Shown here: positions 5,187 through 5,495 of the stretch, in pieces | Layout: each line of letters begins with the position of its first letter | Numbering within the stretch: the stretch's first letter is position 1 | Origin: an uncultured Campylobacter sp. | Lineage (GTDB): Bacteria; Campylobacterota; Campylobacteria; Campylobacterales; Campylobacteraceae | Length of the DNA stretch: 5,495 nucleotides | Assembly: GCF_938031315.1 (NCBI RefSeq) | Contig: NZ_CALHHT010000053.1 | Coordinates: 1-5,495 of the forward strand | Direction: 5' to 3' | Notes under the pieces: model-generated | The model's database searches: none | Seen by the model: the letters and a program-made list of their open reading frames with translations, nothing else | Told to the model about the DNA's origin: nothing | Made by a program: the position numbers and the translations under genes

Positions 5187-5495
5187 TTGAAATATTTAAC
5201 TCAATTCAGCATCATTTTAGGTATCTCCTTCGTCGCCGAGATGCTAGCCGCGCTCATTCCGCTTAAAATACCCGCTAGCATCTACGGGCTTGTTATCATG
5301 CTTTTGGCGCTTATTTTTAAGCTCATCAAGGTGGCGCAAATCAGGGAGACCGTTTCGTTTTTTATGCAGATTATGCCGGTGATCTTTATCCCCGCAGGTG
5401 CGGCTATCATCATCGCGGGCGACAGGCTGCGCGAGAGCTTCTTTGCGATCGTAGCAATCACGGCGATCTCGACCGTAGTAGTTATCGCCGCAAGC
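5187..5495 (+). CDS. CidA/LrgA family membrane protein, N-terminal 103 residues (3' end outside window)
   Basis: The 5' part of a small inner-membrane protein of the CidA/LrgA family (PF03788). These were first described as holin/antiholin-like proteins that influence murein hydrolase activity. With their LrgB/CidB partners, some are now linked to pyruvate or overflow-metabolite transport. The frame stays open to the window edge. Family marks are the start KYLTQFSIILGISFVAEMLA, the segment IPLKIPASIYGLVIMLLAL (23-41) and the motif IMPVIFIPAGAAII (61-74), close to the conserved MPLLFVPAGVG of the family. Four hydrophobic segments are visible, at about 5-22, 31-47, 57-76 and 83-102. Full members have about 115-140 residues, so only a short tail is missing, and a lrgB-like gene is expected next. 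The start codon is TTG, which may lower expression. The gene has its own long upstream spacer and is not in an operon with the small HTH-like gene. Confidence 0.88.
   Translation, partial: MKYLTQFSIILGISFVAEMLAALIPLKIPASIYGLVIMLLALIFKLIKVAQIRETVSFFMQIMPVIFIPAGAAIIIAGDRLRESFFAIVAITAISTVVVIAAS

Overview
The window looks like a chromosomal segment of a Campylobacter species, probably one of the moderate-GC oral or non-thermophilic species (the C. gracilis / C. rectus / C. showae type) rather than C. jejuni. The reasons are the very frequent word AAATTT (often CAAATTT or GATCAAATTT) between genes, the A-rich leaders with AAAGGA-type ribosome binding sites, a TATAAT -10 box without a clear -35 box, and protein sequences of epsilonproteobacterial style. 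The species assignment is an inference from composition and gene style; no marker gene is present. All five genes lie on the + strand.

Layout. (1) Bases 2-622 are the 3' end of a TRAP-type transporter fused permease gene, closed by a hairpin terminator at about 633-671. (2) Bases 623-1250 are a long AT-rich spacer with no convincing gene. Its right end carries the promoter of the next operon, a TATAAT -10 box and a 19-bp AT-rich palindrome that could be a Fur site. (3) Bases 1251-4264 are a two-gene operon. It encodes a complete TonB-dependent outer-membrane receptor of the CirA/IrgA/CfrA catecholate-siderophore type, then an exported alpha/beta hydrolase of the IroE/Fes/Cee (esterase D) family whose start overlaps the receptor's stop by 7 bp. 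(4) Bases 4434-4673 encode a 79-residue protein of unknown function whose ends resemble a small Cro/CI-type helix-turn-helix fold; a good intrinsic terminator follows at 4682-4706. (5) Bases 4707-5186 are a second non-coding spacer with a short tandem repeat, a GC-clamped hairpin and an inverted repeat just before the next gene. (6) From 5187 to the window edge runs the 5' part of a CidA/LrgA-family membrane protein gene that starts with TTG.

How the genes fit together. The receptor and hydrolase form a coherent iron-piracy module. The receptor would bring a ferric catecholate siderophore (enterobactin or a relative made by other bacteria) across the outer membrane, using energy from TonB-ExbB-ExbD encoded elsewhere. 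The hydrolase would cut the tri-serine lactone ring in the periplasm, giving linear products or easing iron handover. The AT-rich palindrome overlapping the operon promoter would fit iron-dependent repression. The TRAP permease, the small HTH-like protein and the LrgA-like protein have no evident link to this module and are separated from it by terminators or long spacers.

I do not see a clearly new system. The points most worth checking are the overlapping receptor-esterase operon with its putative operator, the small HTH-like protein, and the structured leader of the lrgA-like gene. Less certain are possible gene remnants in two spacers.
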